From a virus: DNA of 38,313 bases. The position numbers were made by a program, and so were the translations under genes. Below are positions 36,205-38,313 of this stretch, in pieces. The DNA lies in the IMG/VR virus record IMGVR_UViG_3300018041_000019, positions 1 to 38,313 of that record. One strand, 5' to 3'. Within the stretch, counting starts at the first letter, position 1, and each line of letters begins with the position of its first letter. Below the pieces are notes generated by a model that saw only the letters and a list, made by a program, of their open reading frames with translations, ran no database searches and was not told the origin of the DNA.

Positions 36205-37995
36205 CTAGCCTTGACACGACAAACATTCTTCATCGTTAACCAAAGCACTAAAATCAATCTCTTTCATAATATCACGTTCAATACGTTTAGAGACCTTATC
36301 TGCTTTTGCTATCTTATCTGATCTACAATAGTACATAGTTTTAAGTTTTTGTTTCCATGCCATAAAGTGCACTGCATGAATATAACGAATGTCACTGTCA
36401 GGTCTAAAGAATACATTAACACTTTGTGCTTGATCTATATACTCTTGTCTATCAGCAGCGTGTTGTATTAACCATCGTTGATCAATTTCCATTGATGTTT
36501 TAAATACATCCTTTTCCCAGTCAGATAGTATATCTAAATGTTGTACACTACCATCATTAGCAATAATAGATGACCATAGTTCATCATACTTATCTGGATC
36601 TGATGTCTTAGTCATAATAAGCTTATTAAGATACTGATTCTTATGTAAATGAGAACCTGATAATGTATCTTGTCGATACGCATTAGCTCTGAATGGTTCT
36701 ATCGAAGGTGATGTATTACCCATAATAATAGAGCTGGATGCATTAGGAGCAATTGCCATAAGATGTGAAAATCTTAATCCCGCATCAACCGCGTCAGGAG
36801 CTGGTCCCCTTTCTTCACCAAGTTTTTTATTGGCAGTGTCCAATCGGCGTCGAACAGTTTGAAAAATTTCTTTGTTAAGTCCTGTTGCCATGGCTGATTC
36901 CCACGGAATATTTTTTCGTTGCAGTAAAGCATGCCAGCCAAGAGCACCAATACCAATGCTCCGCTCCATAGAAGCAGAGTAAATAGCACGAGAAATGGTA
37001 TCTGGAGCATTATCAATAAAATACTGTAACACGTTATCCAACATTTCCGCAACATCTTTAAGAAATTTTTGATTTCCTTTCCATTCATCATAGTACTCCA
37101 AATTTAAACTTGATAGACAGCATACCGCAGTACGCTTTTCATTAGTAGGTAATATAATTTCAGAACAAAGATTTGATTGATTAATCTTTAATCCTTGATC
37201 TTTTAACCATTTAGGCATTTTACGATTTGATTCATCAATAAAATGTAAGTATGGTTCACCTGTTGTTAATCGTAATTCTAATATCTTTTGCCACAATTCT
37301 TTTGCAGAAACTTTGTCTACAACTTCACCTGAATGAGGATCTTTCAGTTCCCATGAATCATCTGCATCTGAATCAATCATACTTCGCTCAATGATTTCCA
37401 TAAATGTATCAGGAATATTAATACCATGATGTAAATTTAAACATCTCATGTTCTGATCACCAGTAGGCTTTCTCATTTCAAGGAACATAAGAATATCAGG
37501 ATGAGATATATTTAAATATGCTGCATAAGAACCTCGTCTTGTACGGCCTTGTCTAAATGCTAGTGATGATGCATCATACATTTTAAGATGGGGCATAGCA
37601 CCAGTTGACTTATCACCAGCAGAACGAATACCAAACCCAATACCAACGCCTCCACCTAACATAGATAGCCAGTTAGTTTCACTTAAGTTCTCCACGAGAC
37701 CTTCGGCGGTATCGTCTATAAAATTTAAAAAACATGATATTGGTAAACCTCGTTTAGATCTACCGAAAGATAAGATTGGTGTTGAATAACTTAACCAATG
37801 CTTACTTGAATATTCATATAACCGTTGTGCGTGTTCTGGATTTGACCCAAACATATTTGAAACATAGGCAAATCTTTGTTGAGGGCTTTCCTCATTATCC
37901 ATCATATATGATTCTTTTAGTCTTGTAAGACCAAGAGCATCAAATAGAGAATCACGAGAATAGTCAACCTTGATGCCATTAACTACATCTTCCAT
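36205..37995 (-). CDS. nrdA: Ribonucleotide reductase class Ia alpha subunit, short form
   Basis: A 596-residue protein, much shorter than E. coli (761) or T4 (754). The N-terminal ATP cone is absent; the protein starts near the barrel at about residue 50 (YSTPILSFGRSKRGLPISCF). Catalytic residues are there: the cysteine in PISCFLN, NLCSEI (N, C, E), the cysteine in TAVCCLSSLNL, the radical-path tyrosines in TMYYCRS, and the C-terminal redox pair CLSC. Without the cone the enzyme should escape dATP feedback inhibition. The ATG at 37995 has GATGGAGTCGGT upstream. Confidence 0.92.
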   Translation of the reverse strand: MEDVVNGIKVDYSRDSLFDALGLTRLKESYMMDNEESPQQRFAYVSNMFGSNPEHAQRLYEYSSKHWLSYSTPILSFGRSKRGLPISCFLNFIDDTAEGLVENLSETNWLSMLGGGVGIGFGIRSAGDKSTGAMPHLKMYDASSLAFRQGRTRRGSYAAYLNISHPDILMFLEMRKPTGDQNMRCLNLHHGINIPDTFMEIIERSMIDSDADDSWELKDPHSGEVVDKVSAKELWQKILELRLTTGEPYLHFIDESNRKMPKWLKDQGLKINQSNLCSEIILPTNEKRTAVCCLSSLNLEYYDEWKGNQKFLKDVAEMLDNVLQYFIDNAPDTISRAIYSASMERSIGIGALGWHALLQRKNIPWESAMATGLNKEIFQTVRRRLDTANKKLGEERGPAPDAVDAGLRFSHLMAIAPNASSSIIMGNTSPSIEPFRANAYRQDTLSGSHLHKNQYLNKLIMTKTSDPDKYDELWSSIIANDGSVQHLDILSDWEKDVFKTSMEIDQRWLIQHAADRQEYIDQAQSVNVFFRPDSDIRYIHAVHFMAWKQKLKTMYYCRSDKIAKADKVSKRIERDIMKEIDFSALVNDEECLSCQG

Positions 37996-38013
37996 ACCGA
38001 CTCCATCTTCTTT

Positions 38014-38313
38014 TTATTTGTATTGTTTTTCTGCGACCAATTGTCTAAGAGAGCTAGTTGAGAACCGATGATCTCTCTTATTAAAGTGTAATTGGATTCC
38101 ACGTTTTTTACATATATCTTTGCCCGTAAAGTCTTTGTCACGATACTCATCACCCAGTATACGAACATCAATATGAAACATCTCCAATATATCTTCTAGA
38201 TCCCTCTCCGTCAAGTAAACTATTATTTCATCAACATATTTGACTGCTGATAGTTGTACATAGCGTTCAACGATAGTTTGTGCAGGAGAATTCTTTTCCT
38301 TACGATCTAATGA
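38014..38313 (-). CDS. TagD-like cytidylyltransferase, C-terminal part (cut by window edge)
   Basis: The frame runs from the window end to a TAA at 38014-38016 (99 residues seen, N-terminus missing). It reads KNSPAQTIVERYVQLSAVKY, then ILEMFHIDVRILGDEYRDKD and HFNKRDHRFSTSSLRQLV. The R-x-x-Q/R-V..K-Y-VD pattern, the LGD-Y--KD-G stretch and the final STSSLR match the TagD-type nucleotidyltransferase (CDP-glycerol) family, whose N-terminal HxGH would lie beyond the window. It starts the run of nrd genes. A role in surface glycan or lipid chemistry is likely but inferred. Confidence 0.72.
   Translation of the reverse strand, partial: SLDRKEKNSPAQTIVERYVQLSAVKYVDEIIVYLTERDLEDILEMFHIDVRILGDEYRDKDFTGKDICKKRGIQLHFNKRDHRFSTSSLRQLVAEKQYK

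Noticed and set aside
34595-37995. Intron or intein in nrdA/nrdB with the GIY-YIG gene as homing enzyme
   Set aside because: Both nrd frames are continuous and conserved motifs run in order, so no insertion is visible.
1-38313. CRISPR array, insertion sequence, integrase or attachment site
   Set aside because: No spaced direct repeats of CRISPR type, transposase or integrase frame were seen; the tandem repeats found are coding and contiguous.

Overview
This window looks like part of the genome of an AT-rich, T4-like marine myovirus. The closest fit by gene content is the pelagimyophage/cyanomyophage group, that is, phages of SAR11 or similar alphaproteobacteria. Four things support this. A full T4-type structural block is present (gp5, gp27, gp53, gp48, gp4, gp54-like, gp16, gp26-like, tape measure). 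T4 replication and late-transcription genes are present (gp32, gp59, gp33, DsbA, RNase H, NrdA/NrdB). Small proteins typical of marine T4-like phages are present (PhoH, GroES, a DUF6433-like protein, a basic 47-residue protein). No photosynthesis genes are visible. Host assignment is inference.

Layout. Positions 1-6142 (minus strand) hold a tail-fibre N-terminus, a structural protein and the baseplate hub/wedge genes. A 14-base palindrome at 6171-6184 is two overlapping T4-type late promoters, one firing each way. Positions 6208-10979 (plus strand) hold head completion, tube initiator, small terminase, a gp26-like tail assembly protein with a likely -1 frameshift extension, and the tape measure. 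A bidirectional terminator follows. From 11034 to the end everything is on the minus strand. First come replication and accessory genes (gp32-gp59-gp33, a 2OG oxygenase, ClpP, a SleB-type hydrolase, a RecB-like nuclease, GroES, M15 peptidase, PhoH, RNase H, DsbA), served by a rigid family of seven early-type promoters and a structured RNA with its own terminator. Then, at about 23.9-34.6 kb, comes a tightly packed surface/secretion cluster. The window ends with a GIY-YIG nuclease, a zinc ribbon, NrdB, NrdA and a TagD-like cytidylyltransferase cut by the window edge.

The most striking region is 24.1-31.4 kb. It encodes CsgF, the CsgG outer-membrane secretion pore, a curlin-repeat protein, a FecR-domain protein, a PA14-lectin/curlin fusion and a membrane CHASE2 adenylate cyclase with an intact active site, plus an EF-hand membrane protein and holin-like proteins. 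Read together, these suggest a phage-made curli (type VIII) secretion and adhesive-fibre system with a possible cAMP signalling arm. From memory, curli-related genes have been noted in pelagimyophages with unknown function; the cyclase/FecR/PA14 linkage deserves direct study.

Expression is unusual in several places. RNase H has no ATG/GTG/TTG at its proper N-terminus and seems to start at ATT. Another gene seems to start at ATA. Four genes have a promoter -10 element only 5-6 bases before the ATG, which predicts leaderless mRNAs.
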